A DNA stretch of 42,705 bases from Winogradskyella sp. (GTDB lineage Bacteria > Bacteroidota > Bacteroidia > Flavobacteriales > Flavobacteriaceae): positions 1-42,705 of the forward strand of contig NZ_JABDQL010000069.1 of the NCBI RefSeq assembly GCF_013042245.1. The letters run 5' to 3'. The position numbers were made by a program, and so were the translations under genes. The notes under the pieces were generated by a model. That model was not told the DNA's origin and did not search any database. It saw only the letters and a list, made by a program, of their open reading frames with translations. How positions within the stretch are numbered: the stretch's first letter is position 1; each line of letters opens with the position of its first letter. Shown piece by piece: positions 31,631-40,598 of this stretch.

Positions 31631-31649
31631 TTTTATATCAAAAGAAATT

Positions 31650-31826
31650 TTATTCTTTTTCTTCTTTAGAATTGTCTTTACTTGCGTCTTTAAATTCTTT
31701 TATACCACTACCCAAGCCTTTCATTAATTCAGGAATTTTCTTTCCACCAAACAATAGAATAATGGCTAATCCAATAATAACCCATTGCCAAGGACCTACA
31801 ACTAAAGGAATAATATTTAAAATCAT
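31650..31826 (-). CDS. tatA: Sec-independent protein translocase subunit TatA
   Basis: A 58-residue protein (short, easily missed). Residues about 11-26 form the single membrane helix ([17 protein letters not shown]). The hinge and amphipathic helix follow: [20 protein letters not shown], the TatA/MttA signature, then a charged tail ending SKEEKE. TatA builds the pore for folded, twin-arginine-signal proteins in the inner membrane. Start ATG at 31826 is the only one giving a full helix. A matching promoter lies directly upstream. No tatB or tatC is adjacent. It is convergent with the DUF4837 gene and divergent from the M23 peptidase gene. Confidence 0.92.
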   Translation of the reverse strand: MILNIIPLVVGPWQWVIIGLAIILLFGGKKIPELMKGLGSGIKEFKDASKDNSKEEKE

Positions 31827-31844
31827 AATAATTAAATTAGACTA

Positions 31845-31873
31845 CAAAGTTAGTAATTAAACTTTAATTACAA
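31845..31873 (-). promoter_or_regulatory. Promoter of tatA
   Basis: On the minus strand TTG (31873-31871), an 18-base spacer and TAACTTTG (31852-31845) match the Bacteroidota form. The tatA ATG lies 18 bases downstream. Confidence 0.6.
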
Positions 31874-31928
31874 CGTTATTGCTATAATTTTAGGATTTAA
31901 TAACAGTCTCTTATACCTCGTTTTTATT

Positions 31929-31936
31929 TACTTTTG
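31929..31936 (+). promoter_or_regulatory. Putative -7 element of the M23 peptidase gene
   Basis: TACTTTTG matches TAnnTTTG, only eight bases before the ATG at 31945. That would leave almost no leader, and no -33 box is seen, so the call is weak. Confidence 0.3.
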
Positions 31937-31944
31937 TTTAACCT

Positions 31945-32811
31945 ATGACCCAAAAAGAAAAAAAGAAAAAACAATTTAAAAAAAAGTTACTTCACAAATA
32001 CCGTTTAGTCGTATTAAACGAAGATACCTTTGAGGAGCGTTATGCTATTAAACTAAATCGCCTTAATGTGTTTGTTTTACTAGCATTATCAGGAATTGTC
32101 TTGGTCAGTTTTACTACGATTTTAATCGCTTACACGCCATTACGAGAGTACATACCAGGGTATTCTTCAACGTCACTAAAGAAAAAAGCAACGGAGCTGA
32201 CCTATAAAGCTGATTCTTTGCAGCAACAGTTATTATTTAATCACCGCTACTATGCTTCAATAAAAAAGGTACTTACAGGAGATATAACCAGCGCAGAATT
32301 TAATAAAGACTCAATCATAGCAGCTGCAAAAGCAGAAGATATAGAAACTGTTTTTCCGAATAAAGAAGACTCTCTGCTTAGAGCAAAAGCGGATAAAGAG
32401 GATAAATACAACTTATTTGACTCGGAGACCAATAGTTCAAATTTTGTACTATTTCCACCAGTAAACGGAACAATTTCAGAAGGTTATAATATTGAAGAAA
32501 AGCATTTTGCAGTCGATGTTGTAATTCCTGAAACTACACCCGTAAAAGCAACTGCAGACGGTATCGTTATTTTTGCAGAGTGGACTGTTTCAACAGGTTA
32601 TGTTATAATTTTAGAACATAACAATGAGCTAATTTCTGTATATAAGCACAATGGCTCCGTAACAAAAGCGCAGGGCGATTTGGTAAAAGCAGGTGAAGTG
32701 ATTGCTCTATCAGGAAATACAGGCGAGTTAAGTACTGGACCTCATTTGCACTTTGAGCTTTGGAGTAAAGGCTATCCAATTAACCCTACAAACTTTATTG
32801 ATTTTCAATAA
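31945..32811 (+). CDS. M23 family metallopeptidase (peptidoglycan DD-endopeptidase type)
   Basis: A 288-residue membrane-anchored protein. After a very basic cytoplasmic start (TQKEKKKKQFKKKLLHKYR) there is one transmembrane helix (about 38-60, VFVLLALSGIVLVSFTTILI). A helical region follows (about 75-150), then a C-terminal LytM/M23 domain (about 170-285). The zinc and catalytic residues are visible: H and D in HFAVDVVIPE, the central H of YKHNGSV, and HLHFELW. Family members cut peptide cross-links of peptidoglycan, or act as regulators when residues are missing; here they look complete. The stop overlaps the next ATG by one base (TAATG), so it is coupled with the GH3-like gene. Confidence 0.9.
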   Translation: MTQKEKKKKQFKKKLLHKYRLVVLNEDTFEERYAIKLNRLNVFVLLALSGIVLVSFTTILIAYTPLREYIPGYSSTSLKKKATELTYKADSLQQQLLFNHRYYASIKKVLTGDITSAEFNKDSIIAAAKAEDIETVFPNKEDSLLRAKADKEDKYNLFDSETNSSNFVLFPPVNGTISEGYNIEEKHFAVDVVIPETTPVKATADGIVIFAEWTVSTGYVIILEHNNELISVYKHNGSVTKAQGDLVKAGEVIALSGNTGELSTGPHLHFELWSKGYPINPTNFIDFQ

Positions 32812-34313
32812 TGGCATCTTTAAAATCAATTTTAGCAAAACCATTTGCCAGCTTTGTAGCATGGCAAATAAAAAAGTGGGCTTCAAACCCTGTTGAGACC
32901 CAAGAAAAAGTATTTCAGAAACTCATCGTAGATGCCGCAGGAACAACCTTTGGAAAAGACCATGATTTTATAAGTATTAATACTCATGAAGATTTTATAA
33001 AACGAGTTCCTGTAAGAGATTACGAAGCCTTAAAGCCCTACGTTGATAGAGTTGTTGAAGGCAAAGAAAATGTACTTTGGAAAGGCAAGCCTATCTATTT
33101 TGCAAAAACATCAGGAACAACCTCTGGTGCAAAATATATCCCGATTACAAGTGAGAGTATGCCAAGTCATGTTGAAGCGGCTAGGAATGCAATTTTAATG
33201 TATATCAATGAAACAGGAAAAACGAGGTTTGTAGATGGTAAGATGATATTTCTTCAAGGCAGTCCTATTTTAAAGGAGCAGAAAGGCATTCAACTTGGTC
33301 GACTTTCGGGAATTGTAGCGCATTACGTGCCAAAATATTTACAAAAAAACAGATTGCCAAGCTGGGAAACTAATTGTATTGAAGATTGGGAAACTAAAGT
33401 TGATGCTATTGTCCAAGAAACCTTACCTGAAAATATGACAATAATTTCTGGTATTCCCTCATGGGTGCAAATGTATTTTGAAAAGCTTATTGAAAAGACA
33501 GATAAAAAAGTCGGAGATATTTTCAAAAACTTCAATCTCTTCATTTTTGGAGGCGTCAATTACGAACCTTACCGTGCAAAGTTTGAAAATCTTATAGGCA
33601 GAAAAGTCGATAGTATCGAGTTGTATCCAGCTAGTGAAGGGTTTTTTGCTTTTCAAGACAAACAGAATGAAAAAGGTATGCTATTACAGCTGAACTCTGG
33701 TATTTTTTACGAATTTATTGAGGCTGAACATTTTTTTGAAGACAACCCCATACGTATTACCATTAAGGATATAAAAGTTGGAATCAACTATGTTATGATT
33801 ATCTCATCAAACGCAGGACTTTGGGCTTACAATATTGGTGACACGGTTCAATTTACGAGTACAGAACCGTATCGCGTTATTGTTTCTGGACGCATTAAAC
33901 ATTTTATTTCTGCTTTTGGAGAGCATGTTATAGGAAAAGAAGTAGAGCAGGCCATGAACGAGGCGCTATCTCAAACAGGTGCGTCTATAAACGAATTTAC
34001 AGTAGCACCACAAATCAATCCAGAAGAAGGCTTGCCTTACCACGAATGGTTAGTTGAATTTGGGACTGAACCACCAAGTATAGAAGTTTTTACTGAGATT
34101 ATTGACAAATCCCTTCAAAATCAAAACAGCTATTACAAAGACTTAATCGTTGGGAATATTCTTCAGCCTTTAAAAATTTCAATAATTAAAACAGAAGGAT
34201 TTAAAAATTACATGAAATCTATTGGCAAATTAGGAGGGCAAAATAAAATCCCAAGATTAGGGAACGACCGCAAAATTGCCGATGTTTTACATGAAGGGAA
34301 ATTCGTGAAATAG
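32811..34313 (+). CDS. GH3 auxin-responsive-promoter family protein (acyl-adenylating/amide-forming superfamily)
   Basis: A 500-residue cytosolic protein of the GH3 family, part of the ANL (acyl-CoA synthetase-like) superfamily. The ATP/AMP motif is FAKTSGTTSGAKYIPITSES (about 97-116); the second region LFIFGGVNYEPYRAKF and ELYPASEGFFAFQD (about 265-285) matches the acyl-binding and adenylate sites. Plant GH3 enzymes join amino acids to hormones; bacterial homologues are common in Bacteroidota but their substrates are mostly unknown. It overlaps the M23 gene by one base and is followed 26 bp later by the DUF6909-like gene. Assignment of the family is firm, of the substrate not. Confidence 0.87.
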   Translation: MASLKSILAKPFASFVAWQIKKWASNPVETQEKVFQKLIVDAAGTTFGKDHDFISINTHEDFIKRVPVRDYEALKPYVDRVVEGKENVLWKGKPIYFAKTSGTTSGAKYIPITSESMPSHVEAARNAILMYINETGKTRFVDGKMIFLQGSPILKEQKGIQLGRLSGIVAHYVPKYLQKNRLPSWETNCIEDWETKVDAIVQETLPENMTIISGIPSWVQMYFEKLIEKTDKKVGDIFKNFNLFIFGGVNYEPYRAKFENLIGRKVDSIELYPASEGFFAFQDKQNEKGMLLQLNSGIFYEFIEAEHFFEDNPIRITIKDIKVGINYVMIISSNAGLWAYNIGDTVQFTSTEPYRVIVSGRIKHFISAFGEHVIGKEVEQAMNEALSQTGASINEFTVAPQINPEEGLPYHEWLVEFGTEPPSIEVFTEIIDKSLQNQNSYYKDLIVGNILQPLKISIIKTEGFKNYMKSIGKLGGQNKIPRLGNDRKIADVLHEGKFVK

Positions 34314-34315
34314 TT

Positions 34316-34323
34316 TATATTTG
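34316..34323 (+). promoter_or_regulatory. Putative -7 element ahead of the DUF6909-like gene and polysaccharide genes
   Basis: TATATTTG matches TAnnTTTG, starting two bases after the GH3 stop codon and 16 bases before the next ATG. No clear TTTG lies at the -33 position. It could start the long plus-strand run from 34340 to 41455. Confidence 0.4.
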
Positions 34324-34339
34324 CAGGCTAGATCCGAGT

Positions 34340-36031
34340 ATGAATAACACAAAAAACACACATAAAAGAACAAGAGCGCAACAAAGTTCTAACGCTATTG
34401 AGCGTATGTACATAACCATGCGTCATCTGTTTAACCGTGGCTTTTATAAGCCTATGGGTGTTTCTGGTGAAACACTTCGTGAAGCTTTATTGCTTTTAAG
34501 ACCAGAAATTTATGGGTCTATTGCTGATGAAAAAGCAGAACTAGAAGGGCTTTTATATGTTATTGACAGACTCCCTCAAGGTATTGAAGAGTGTACATTT
34601 ATCAATTTAACTAGTGATGAGGGTTATGGAGACTCGCATTTTAAAGCGATAATTCCACCAAAACGAAGACGAAATTGCTACCGCATTGACGAGGAGCAAA
34701 TGAATATAGAAATTACACGTGGACGTTCAGAAATCTATGATATTTTAACACACCTTACATTCTTATTCGTAGAATCTCATAAAATAAGTAAACGCGTATT
34801 AATTGAAGATAAAGGCACAACAATCCGCGACTGGGCAAAGTTAGAGGCTGCAGTTACTAAGAATAAAAAGTTAACCCCAAAAGAACGCGAAATTGCAATT
34901 ACTCATACAGCGAATATTTTAGGAAGAACGTTTAATGAAATAGTGCAGACTTATGGAGATTTTGCAACAGGAAACCAGCCCGAGCGCTTTTTAAGTATAG
35001 TGTATTGGTTAGGTAAATTAGCTATTGAAGAAACTGTAAATAATAACAAAAGAACAGTAACATTTAGCCCTGTTCTTAGAGAGCGTCTTGGACATCATAT
35101 TCATGGCGAAATTTGGGCAGATAATATTAAGTCTGTCCTAAAAAAGAATAATTTATTAGCAAGACCTATCCATGTAATCAGCGCTAATATGCATAGTGTC
35201 ATGAATTCTTTATTTGCCGAGATGGCGATAAAAACACCTAAAGTAAAGAAAGATATCTTTGATATTTACGAAGATTTAAGTCAATCCCAGAACGCTGAGA
35301 TGCAAAAAAAGGTAGAGACGACAGCGTTTAAAAATGGAATGCTTTATATTAAAGATACTTCTGGAACAAATATAAATGTACAGATTTTTGATACAGATAA
35401 AATAGATTTCAGTAAAACGAGTTTAGAATATAACGTTGATAAAGTAGAAGAAAAAGCTGTAATTATAGTCATGGACTACGCTTTTGGTGAGCAAGCTTAT
35501 GAAACCATGGACGAGCTATTAAAGCCAGTTTCTGTAAAAGGAGAAAAAGTGCATTTAGATGTAAAGTCTATATCCATAATGGGCAAAGCAGGTATTTTAC
35601 AAGGCGGTAAAGGTGACGTCATGATTCCTTCGGCTCATATTTTTGAGGGCACAGCAGACAATTATCCATTTAAAAATGAATTAAGTAAAACAGATATGGT
35701 AGATTGTGGGGTTGCTGTTTATGAAGGTGCCATGATTACCGTTTTGGGCACATCATTACAAAATAAAGAAATATTAAAATTCTTTAAAAAATCGACATGG
35801 AATGTTATTGGGCTAGAAATGGAAGGCGCACATTACCAAAAGGCCATACAAGCGGCGGCCAAAGTAAGAGGAAGTATTAATGAAGATGTAAAAGTGCGTT
35901 ATGCGTATTACGCAAGCGATAATCCTCTTGAAACAGGAAGTACCTTAGCCTCAGGCGGTTTAGGAACAACTGGTGTAAAGCCGACATATGTGATAACAAA
36001 AAAAATAGTAGAACAAATTTTTAATCCATAG
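34340..36031 (+). CDS. DUF6909-like protein with nucleoside-phosphorylase-like C-terminal motifs
   Basis: A 563-residue soluble protein. I recognise the N-terminus (ERMYITMRHLFNRGFYKPMG, then SGETLREALLLLRPEIYGSI) as a Bacteroidota family I believe is labelled DUF6909; the label is from memory. It has no signal peptide or membrane helix. The C-terminal third (about 440-560) contains DCGVAVYEGAMITVLGT, WNVIGLEMEGAHYQKAIQAA (about 484-503) and VRYAYYASDNPL. The LEMEGA box followed by an S-D pair is reminiscent of the purine/uridine phosphorylase and MTA/SAH nucleosidase family, where that Glu contacts ribose. The rest does not match that family clearly. It precedes two Wzz-like genes (3 bp gap). 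Confidence 0.65.
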   Translation: MNNTKNTHKRTRAQQSSNAIERMYITMRHLFNRGFYKPMGVSGETLREALLLLRPEIYGSIADEKAELEGLLYVIDRLPQGIEECTFINLTSDEGYGDSHFKAIIPPKRRRNCYRIDEEQMNIEITRGRSEIYDILTHLTFLFVESHKISKRVLIEDKGTTIRDWAKLEAAVTKNKKLTPKEREIAITHTANILGRTFNEIVQTYGDFATGNQPERFLSIVYWLGKLAIEETVNNNKRTVTFSPVLRERLGHHIHGEIWADNIKSVLKKNNLLARPIHVISANMHSVMNSLFAEMAIKTPKVKKDIFDIYEDLSQSQNAEMQKKVETTAFKNGMLYIKDTSGTNINVQIFDTDKIDFSKTSLEYNVDKVEEKAVIIVMDYAFGEQAYETMDELLKPVSVKGEKVHLDVKSISIMGKAGILQGGKGDVMIPSAHIFEGTADNYPFKNELSKTDMVDCGVAVYEGAMITVLGTSLQNKEILKFFKKSTWNVIGLEMEGAHYQKAIQAAAKVRGSINEDVKVRYAYYASDNPLETGSTLASGGLGTTGVKPTYVITKKIVEQIFNP

Positions 36032-36034
36032 GTT

Positions 36035-37090
36035 ATGAGCAAAAATTTAAAACACACACCGCAAAACGAAGAAGTAGATTTAGGGCAATTATTTAAAATG
36101 ATTGGGAACTTGTTTCAGCGGTTTTTCAATTTTATAAAATCAATATTTACAGCCATAGGCTTGATATTTGTTTATTTTTTAAAGGATATATTTTCTAATA
36201 TTAAAATTATAAGTATTGTTGCAATAGTTGCCCTTGTATTAGGATATGTCTTGGACAAGCGTAAGGACAAAGTCTATTTTGCTGAGATGTTTGTAAAACC
36301 ATATTTTGATTCAAAGTACGAGTTAATTAATAATGTAGATTATTATAACTCGCTTATTAAGCTCGAAGACCTTGAGGAATTAAGCTCTCAATTTAATGTC
36401 ACCCAAGCAGAAGCAGAATCTATTTTAAGTTTTGATATAGAAATAGGACCAGAATCCAAAAATGAGCAAATACAAGATTTTGATGCCTTTTTAAAGCCTT
36501 TAGACAGTGTTACAAAAGGAAAAATTGAATTTGAAGATTATATAGAAGATAGAAATATTTACAATGCAGGAATTTATTTATTAAAAGCACGTTCTAAAGA
36601 TTACAAGATATTCAAAAAACTAGAAGAAGGATTAAAAACATCTTTACAGAATAAGTATTCTGAAATTAAAAAGAGAAAGCGCGATAGTGTTCTTTTATTA
36701 GAAGAAGAAAATTTAAAAAGTTCGCTTCTAGAAACACAAAAACTAAAAGCTACTTATCTGGACGTTTTACAAAAAGAAGCTGATAAAAATAATATATCTA
36801 CTAGGTTTGAAAACACTTTTGGATTACAAATTGAAAAAACAGATACCAAAGAAGATGTGCTTTTAAATCAAGAATTAAAAATACTCAATCAATTAAGTGA
36901 TATTAGAAAAGAGTTGGTTACTGACGATCAGTTATTTGATATTATTGCGGCTTTCAAAGAAAAAGGACTTTTGGAAAATATTTGGTATAAGAAATTTAAA
37001 ATAATACTCCCGCTTTTAGGGCTATTGCTCTTAGGACTATTTTTTAATGGTCTAAAATTTTATAAATACATAATGCGATACCAAAAGTAA
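36035..37090 (+). CDS. Wzz-like polysaccharide chain-length/export membrane protein, paralogue 1
   Basis: A 351-residue protein with N-terminal EEVDLGQLFKMIGNLFQRFF. Hydrophobic segments run about 30-72, ending at a membrane-exit helix (IISIVAIVALVLGYVLD). A long extracytoplasmic helical region with coiled-coil character follows (about 75-315), then a C-terminal membrane helix (about 322-345, ILPLLGLLLLGLFFNGLKF) with a short basic tail. Two membrane anchors around a periplasmic helical domain is the Wzz/polysaccharide co-polymerase plan, and its place before dTDP-rhamnose genes fits. Sequence identity to characterised Wzz is not evident by eye, and the domain is small. The stop overlaps the next ATG by one base (TAATG). 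It and its neighbour share the start motif, so they arose by duplication. Confidence 0.6.
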   Translation: MSKNLKHTPQNEEVDLGQLFKMIGNLFQRFFNFIKSIFTAIGLIFVYFLKDIFSNIKIISIVAIVALVLGYVLDKRKDKVYFAEMFVKPYFDSKYELINNVDYYNSLIKLEDLEELSSQFNVTQAEAESILSFDIEIGPESKNEQIQDFDAFLKPLDSVTKGKIEFEDYIEDRNIYNAGIYLLKARSKDYKIFKKLEEGLKTSLQNKYSEIKKRKRDSVLLLEEENLKSSLLETQKLKATYLDVLQKEADKNNISTRFENTFGLQIEKTDTKEDVLLNQELKILNQLSDIRKELVTDDQLFDIIAAFKEKGLLENIWYKKFKIILPLLGLLLLGLFFNGLKFYKYIMRYQK

Positions 37091-38166
37091 TGAGTAAAAA
37101 TAACGAAAACAAAACAAATATAAATACCAACGAAGAAGTAGATTTAGGACAATTGTTTAAAATGATTGCTCGTGTGTTTCAGCGCTTTTTCAATTTTATA
37201 GCTTCAATTTTTACAAGTTTTTTTAGTATTTTAATCTTAATAGTTGCCCATTTTTATAAGCGCGCAAAATTTTATGCTGTAGCCCTTGTATTAGGTTTTG
37301 TTATGGGCCTTTTTTTAGATAAATCTTCAGCAAAGATTTATGGTGCTAACATGTATATACAGACAAATTTTAGTTCTGGCTATCAAGTTTATGAAAATGT
37401 AAATAATTTAAACCAACTGGCCTCAACCTTAAAAGATTCTTTACAACTAGCAGAATTATTAGGTATTTCAGTTTCAGAGGCTGCAAAACTAGAAGGGTTT
37501 TCTATAGCGCCAGATATCAATCCAATTACCACAGCATTAATGTTTTCTGAGTACAAGCAAAATTTAGATTCTATATCTAGACTTGATGCAAATTATGAAG
37601 ATTATATCGACTCGGCAAGAGGCTTTGATTTTAATACACATCAACTGACCATTTTCACTTCAAGTCAAAATATACCTCAAAATATTAATCAAAAACTACC
37701 AATTGCATTAGCAGACAATGACTACTTAAAGCGTGTTTTAGAAGCTAATCAAGGCAATCTTATTAGTGAAGATGCGGTTTTATTAGAACAGAAAACAGAA
37801 ATAAACACTTTAGTTAATAAATATTTAGAAATAAGAATAAAAGAATCAAATAAAGAATCTACTCCTGGAGCAGGAACAAACCTTTTTATGGCAGATGCTC
37901 AAAAAAACAACCTAATTGTAAACGAAGCCAATTTAATCAAACAAAAATTAGGACTTGAAGAGCAACGAAGAGCTTTAAAAATGAAAAAAGCAACTCAAAA
38001 AAATATTGTATCTGTACTATCAAAATTCCCAGCAAGATCGTATTCGATGGATACTTGGTATAAGAAAGCCGTTTTTTGGATTCCAGTATTATTTTTCTTT
38101 TTATCGGGATTAGTTTTTGTATTTTTAAGGATAGGCAAGTATCTTAAAAAAGAAGGTGCTATATAA
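37090..38166 (+). CDS. Wzz-like polysaccharide chain-length/export membrane protein, paralogue 2
   Basis: A 358-residue paralogue of the gene immediately upstream: NEEVDLGQLFKMIARVFQRF, then FFNFIASIFTSF, are nearly the same as in paralogue 1 (ten residues from E-E-V identical). Layout is the same: hydrophobic N-terminal block (about 28-75), periplasmic helical region (about 80-325) and a C-terminal membrane helix (about 330-350, VFWIPVLFFFLSGLVFVFL). The periplasmic parts have diverged almost completely, while the cytoplasmic N-terminus is conserved, suggesting a shared cytoplasmic contact and different outer partners. It is followed 12 bp later by rfbB. Function as a chain-length or assembly protein is an inference from topology and context. 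Confidence 0.6.
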   Translation: MSKNNENKTNINTNEEVDLGQLFKMIARVFQRFFNFIASIFTSFFSILILIVAHFYKRAKFYAVALVLGFVMGLFLDKSSAKIYGANMYIQTNFSSGYQVYENVNNLNQLASTLKDSLQLAELLGISVSEAAKLEGFSIAPDINPITTALMFSEYKQNLDSISRLDANYEDYIDSARGFDFNTHQLTIFTSSQNIPQNINQKLPIALADNDYLKRVLEANQGNLISEDAVLLEQKTEINTLVNKYLEIRIKESNKESTPGAGTNLFMADAQKNNLIVNEANLIKQKLGLEEQRRALKMKKATQKNIVSVLSKFPARSYSMDTWYKKAVFWIPVLFFFLSGLVFVFLRIGKYLKKEGAI

Positions 38167-38178
38167 TAAATACAGGTA

Positions 38179-39186
38179 TTGAAACTTTTAGTTACAGGAG
38201 GATTAGGGTTTGTAGGGTCTAACTTTATAGGACACCTATTAAAGAGATACCCTAATTATAGTATAGTAAATTTAGACAAGCTTACCTATGCAGGGGCGCT
38301 TTCTAATTTAGAAACATTAACAAACAACGCAAACTATAGTTTTATTAAAGGCGATATATGCGATAAAAAGCTCGTAAATAGTCTATTTGAAACACATGAT
38401 TTTTGTGGTGTCATTCATTTTGCGGCGGAGTCTCATGTCGACAATTCAATAAACAACCCTAGCGCTTTTATAGACACCAATATTACGGGTACGTTTAATC
38501 TTATAGATGCTGCAAAACACCATTGGATAAAAGCCCCTTTTCAATTCAAAAAAGGAAAGCAGAACAACAGGTTTCATCATATTTCTACAGATGAGGTTTA
38601 TGGGTCTTTGGGAGAAAAAGGGCTGTTTTCAGAAACCACGCCCTATGCGCCTAACAGCCCCTATAGTGCATCAAAAGCAGCCTCGGATTTTATTGTACGC
38701 AGTTATTTTCATACTTACGGGATAAATGTCGTAACCACCAATTGCAGCAATAACTACGGCCCAAAACAACACGATGAAAAATTAATCCCAACCATTATTA
38801 GAAAAGCATTAAAAGGAGAAGAAATACCTATTTATGGAGACGGAAAAAACATTCGCGATTGGCTTTACGTTTTAGACCATTGCAAGGGTATTGACTTAGC
38901 TTTTCACAAGGGTAAGTCTGGAGAAACGTATAATATAGGCGGTAAAAATGAACGAGATAATTTATACATAGCCAATAAAATTTGTAGTATCTTAGATAGA
39001 TTAAGGCCAAAAGATGAATCCTACAAAAATCAAATTACGTTTGTTAAAGATAGGTCAGGACATGATTTTAGATATGCTATCGATGCTTCTAAAATTGAAA
39101 ATGAATTAGGCTGGCAGGCTGAAGAGAATTTTGAAACCGGGATTGAGAAGACAATTACATGGTTTTTGAAAAAATATAAACCGTAA
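38179..39186 (+). CDS. rfbB: dTDP-glucose 4,6-dehydratase
   Basis: A 335-residue extended short-chain dehydrogenase, second step of dTDP-L-rhamnose synthesis (dTDP-glucose to dTDP-4-keto-6-deoxyglucose, with NAD+). It has the Rossmann motif VTGGLGFVGSNFIGHLL, the catalytic STDEVYGSLG (Thr-Asp-Glu), the SPYSASKAASD Tyr/Lys pair, and NCSNNYGPKQHDEKLIPTII. The start is a TTG at 38179 (KLLVTGG directly follows); no ATG lies in frame nearby. The stop is immediately followed by the rfbA ATG, so translation is coupled. It opens the rfb set after the two Wzz-like genes. Confidence 0.95.
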   Translation: MKLLVTGGLGFVGSNFIGHLLKRYPNYSIVNLDKLTYAGALSNLETLTNNANYSFIKGDICDKKLVNSLFETHDFCGVIHFAAESHVDNSINNPSAFIDTNITGTFNLIDAAKHHWIKAPFQFKKGKQNNRFHHISTDEVYGSLGEKGLFSETTPYAPNSPYSASKAASDFIVRSYFHTYGINVVTTNCSNNYGPKQHDEKLIPTIIRKALKGEEIPIYGDGKNIRDWLYVLDHCKGIDLAFHKGKSGETYNIGGKNERDNLYIANKICSILDRLRPKDESYKNQITFVKDRSGHDFRYAIDASKIENELGWQAEENFETGIEKTITWFLKKYKP

Positions 39187-40050
39187 ATGAAAGGCATAAT
39201 TCTAGCAGGAGGTTCTGGAACACGTTTGTACCCGCTTACATTAGCGGTAAGTAAACAATTGATGCCTATTTACGACAAACCAATGATTTACTACCCGCTG
39301 TCTACCTTAATGCGGTCGGGTATTAGAGAGATATTAATTATTTCCACACCACAAGATTTGCCACTTTTCGAAAAACTTCTAGGAGATGGAAGTTCGTTAG
39401 GATGTAAATTTCAATATGCAGTTCAAGATGCACCAAACGGTTTGGCAGAAGCCTTTATAATAGGAGAAAAATTTATAGGAAATGATAAGGTGGCTCTAAT
39501 ACTTGGAGATAATATTTTTTATGGCACAGGTTTAGCTAATTTATTGCAACAGAACAATAATCCTGATGGTGGTATTGTATACGCCTACCATGTCAACGAC
39601 CCAAAAAGGTACGGCGTTGTTGAGTTTGATGATGATTTTAAAGCAATATCTATTGAGGAAAAACCTAAAGTTCCAAAATCTAATTTTGCCATACCAGGCA
39701 TTTATTTTTATGACAATACCATTATTGAAATAGCAAAAAACATTAAGCCCAGTTATAGAGGCGAGTTAGAGATAACAGATGTAAACAAAGCCTATTTGAG
39801 AGAGGGAAAACTAAAAGTAAGCATATTAGATAAAGGGACCGCCTGGCTAGACACAGGAACATTTAAATCCCTTTTGCAGGCCTCTCAATTTGTTGAAGTC
39901 ATAGAAGAACGACAAGGACTTAAAATTGGTGCTATTGAAGAAGCTGCTTTTGAAATGAAATACATTAATGAAACCCAACTAAGAAAATTGGCAGAGCCAC
40001 TTGTAAAAAGCGGTTATGGTAAACATTTACTTAGCCTTGTTAATAATTAA
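39187..40050 (+). CDS. rfbA: Glucose-1-phosphate thymidylyltransferase
   Basis: A 287-residue nucleotidyltransferase that makes dTDP-glucose from dTTP and glucose 1-phosphate, the entry step of dTDP-rhamnose synthesis. The N-terminal nucleotide-binding signature [20 protein letters not shown] (about 5-24) and [18 protein letters not shown] are diagnostic, as are [10 protein letters not shown] (about 105-114, Mg2+ Asp) and [11 protein letters not shown]. Length matches RmlA (about 290). It begins directly after the rfbB stop and is followed two bases later by rfbC. Confidence 0.96.
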   Translation: MKGIILAGGSGTRLYPLTLAVSKQLMPIYDKPMIYYPLSTLMRSGIREILIISTPQDLPLFEKLLGDGSSLGCKFQYAVQDAPNGLAEAFIIGEKFIGNDKVALILGDNIFYGTGLANLLQQNNNPDGGIVYAYHVNDPKRYGVVEFDDDFKAISIEEKPKVPKSNFAIPGIYFYDNTIIEIAKNIKPSYRGELEITDVNKAYLREGKLKVSILDKGTAWLDTGTFKSLLQASQFVEVIEERQGLKIGAIEEAAFEMKYINETQLRKLAEPLVKSGYGKHLLSLVNN

Positions 40051-40052
40051 GA

Positions 40053-40598
40053 ATGATAGTAAACCCCACACTCATAGAAGATTGTTTTATTATTCAGCCT
40101 AAAATTTTCGAAGATGAAAGAGGCTACTTTTATGAGAGTTTTAATCAAAATGAATTTTCTCAACGAACAGGTATTCAGAATAATTTTGTGCAAGATAATG
40201 TATCAAAATCCGCCAAAGGTGTATTAAGGGGATTACACTTTCAAGAGGGAGAAAATGCTCAGGCCAAATTAGTTAGAGTGATTAAAGGACGTGTTCAGGA
40301 TGTCGTTGTAGATTTAAGACCAAACTCCAGAACTTTTGGTAATCATTTTTCAATAGAATTATCGGAAGAAAATAAAAGGCAATTGTTTATTCCTAGAGGT
40401 TTTGCCCATGGCTTTTTAGTTTTAGAAAATGATACTATTTTTAGCTATAAATGTGATAATTATTACAATAAAAAAAGTGAAAGAGGTATCATTTATAACG
40501 ATTCAAAACTAGACATAAAATGGAAGCAAATAAATAAGGACTATAAGCTTTCTGAAAAAGATTTGAACTTGCCAAAATTTAAAGATTTAGTATTATGA
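40053..40598 (+). CDS. rfbC: dTDP-4-dehydrorhamnose 3,5-epimerase
   Basis: A 181-residue cupin-fold enzyme, the third step of the pathway. FIIQPKIFEDERGYFYESFN, then FVQDNVSKSAKGVLRGLHFQ (with the catalytic His of LRGLHFQ, about residue 62), KLVRVIKGRVQDVVVDLR and FIPRGFAHGFLVL are the RmlC hallmarks. Its length agrees with family members (about 180). It overlaps rfbD by four bases (ATGA), so the two are translated together. Confidence 0.96.
   Translation: MIVNPTLIEDCFIIQPKIFEDERGYFYESFNQNEFSQRTGIQNNFVQDNVSKSAKGVLRGLHFQEGENAQAKLVRVIKGRVQDVVVDLRPNSRTFGNHFSIELSEENKRQLFIPRGFAHGFLVLENDTIFSYKCDNYYNKKSERGIIYNDSKLDIKWKQINKDYKLSEKDLNLPKFKDLVL

Noticed and set aside
31672-31860. Plus-strand 62-residue open frame
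   Set aside because: It lies opposite tatA, whose minus-strand protein is a clear TatA with promoter and terminator.
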